Positions 63,524 to 64,000 of a stretch of 64,000 nucleotides of DNA are shown here, in pieces. A program made the position numbers and the translations under genes. Source of the DNA: Seonamhaeicola sediminis (GTDB taxonomy: Bacteria > Bacteroidota > Bacteroidia > Flavobacteriales > Flavobacteriaceae). Under the pieces are notes generated by a model. That model saw only the letters and a program-made list of their open reading frames with translations. It did not search any database and was not told the DNA's origin. The DNA is taken from the NCBI RefSeq assembly GCF_004358095.2, contig NZ_SMZJ02000005.1, positions 202,726 to 266,725 of the forward strand, read 5' to 3'. Within the stretch, counting starts at the first letter, position 1; the number at the start of each line of letters is the position of its first letter.

Positions 63524-63835
63524 ATGAAATCAAATAATACTAAATGGGTTTTAGGTCATAAAATTACACCGCATGAAAGTTCAGGCGATTTTGATTTAAT
63601 GGTAGCAGAAACACCTGCAAAAGTTCAAGGCCCTCCACCACATTTACACAATTCTTTGAAGGAATCTTTTCTTATTATTGAAGGAGAAATGGAATTTTTT
63701 GTGAATGGAGAAATTACGATTTTAAAAGCAGGTGAATCAATGGATATTCCTCCAAATACTTTACATACTTTTTCAAATAAAAGTGATAAGCCTTGCAAGT
63801 GGATAAATATTCATAGTCTGTCTAGTCCTGAAATA
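63524..63835 (+). pseudogene. Cupin-domain protein gene, 3' end replaced by an IS element
   Basis: Starts at 63524 (MKSNNTKWVLGHKITPHESS). A single cupin with PPPHLHNSLKESFLIIEGEMEFFVNGE and AGESMDIPPNTLHTFSNKSDKPCKWINIHS. After SSPE the frame runs on for 34 more residues (to 63937) with IWLQVKNLF...., which is hydrophobic and unlike a cupin tail. Those bases belong to an IS3-type element read on the wrong strand. The last part of the native gene is therefore lost or lies beyond the element. Target of the adjacent TetR regulator by position. Confidence 0.7.
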
Positions 63836-64000
63836 TGGCTACAGGTTAAAAATTTATTTAAGCTGTTAATTTGTATACCATATTCGGTGTTTTATAATCT
63901 AAAGATACATGTAATCTTATTTGGTTGTATAGATTAATAGCACTTTTTGTAGCTTTTTTCGCGTGTTGTTTGCTATCAAAGGTCTGGTCGAGATAAAACT
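63836..64000 (-). mobile_element. End of an IS3-family insertion sequence, cut by window edge
   Basis: The left boundary is proposed at TGGCTACAGG (63836), which starts with TG as IS3 ends do, immediately after the last cupin codons. The element contains the transposase 3' end on the minus strand and continues past 64000. The exact end and any target duplication need the other side. Confidence 0.65.
63858..64000 (-). CDS. IS3-family transposase (orfB) C-terminus, partial
   Basis: On the minus strand the frame reads FYLDQTFDSKQHAKKATKSA, INLYNQIRLHVSLDYKTPNM, VYKLTA and stop at 63858-63860. The block AIxLYNxxRxHxSLxYKTPxxV is the conserved end of the IS3/IS150 integrase-type transposase. The N-terminal part is outside the window. 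Confidence 0.85.
   Translation of the reverse strand, partial: FYLDQTFDSKQHAKKATKSAINLYNQIRLHVSLDYKTPNMVYKLTA

Overview
The window looks like chromosomal DNA of a member of the Flavobacteriaceae (Bacteroidota). The DNA is AT-rich and densely packed. Promoters fit the Bacteroidota -33 TTTG / -7 TAnnTTTG pattern, Shine-Dalgarno sequences are rare, and there are proteins with type IX secretion (T9SS) sorting tails. Intergenic repeats have the TGTCAT..CTGAGCG and GGGCGTT..AACGC types that I recall from flavobacterial genomes. I cannot name the genus.

Layout. 1-8.4 kb: the end of dxs, gpsA, a lipoprotein behind a sigma-54-like promoter, then a minus-strand run yicC-gmk-nadD-sugar isomerase-mgsA-hypothetical. 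8.4-15.4 kb: a xylose locus (LacI regulator, xylose/sugar symporter, xylA, xylB) with a 22-bp palindromic operator candidate, plus a GH88 lipoprotein next to a tRNA-Met 3'-half remnant. 15.8-22.6 kb: a six-gene, overlapping minus-strand operon that I cannot assign to a described system. It encodes a PqqD-like (RRE) protein, an ATP-grasp ligase, a fold-type III PLP decarboxylase-like enzyme, a urea-transporter-like membrane protein fused to an M23 endopeptidase, a TPR/beta-barrel chimera and a TPR protein. 23-34.2 kb: an energy module with a very large pyruvate:ferredoxin oxidoreductase followed by rnfC-D-G-E-A, a tiny NqrM-like four-cysteine membrane protein, a ferredoxin-NADP reductase-like flavoprotein, and rnfB last. 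34.6-37.3 kb: tRNA-Leu(CAA), prs, rplY, pth. 37.4-44.3 kb: two large T9SS-secreted reprolysin-like metalloproteases with a small lipoprotein between them. 44.4-62.4 kb: mostly housekeeping (ribF, HTTM protein, serS, TPR protein, DUF4286, GNAT, rsmA, mgtE, lpxH-like, TauE/SafE, recJ, OsmC, AhpD-like, MORN lipoprotein, UDG-like, queD, MATE, universal stress protein). It includes three very small membrane or secreted ORFs. 62.4-64 kb: a TetR regulator with two identical-type operators, divergent from a cupin gene that is cut by an IS3-family element running off the window end.

How it works together. The xyl genes form an import and isomerase-kinase route feeding the pentose phosphate pathway, and prs and dxs draw on the same sugar phosphates. 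PFOR and Rnf would couple pyruvate oxidation through ferredoxin to NAD+ reduction and ion pumping. The 15.8-22.6 kb operon has the components expected for making or ligating an amino-acid or peptide product and handling it at the cell wall. That reading is inference from domains and gene order. All functions come from reading motifs in the translated sequence; no database search was possible.
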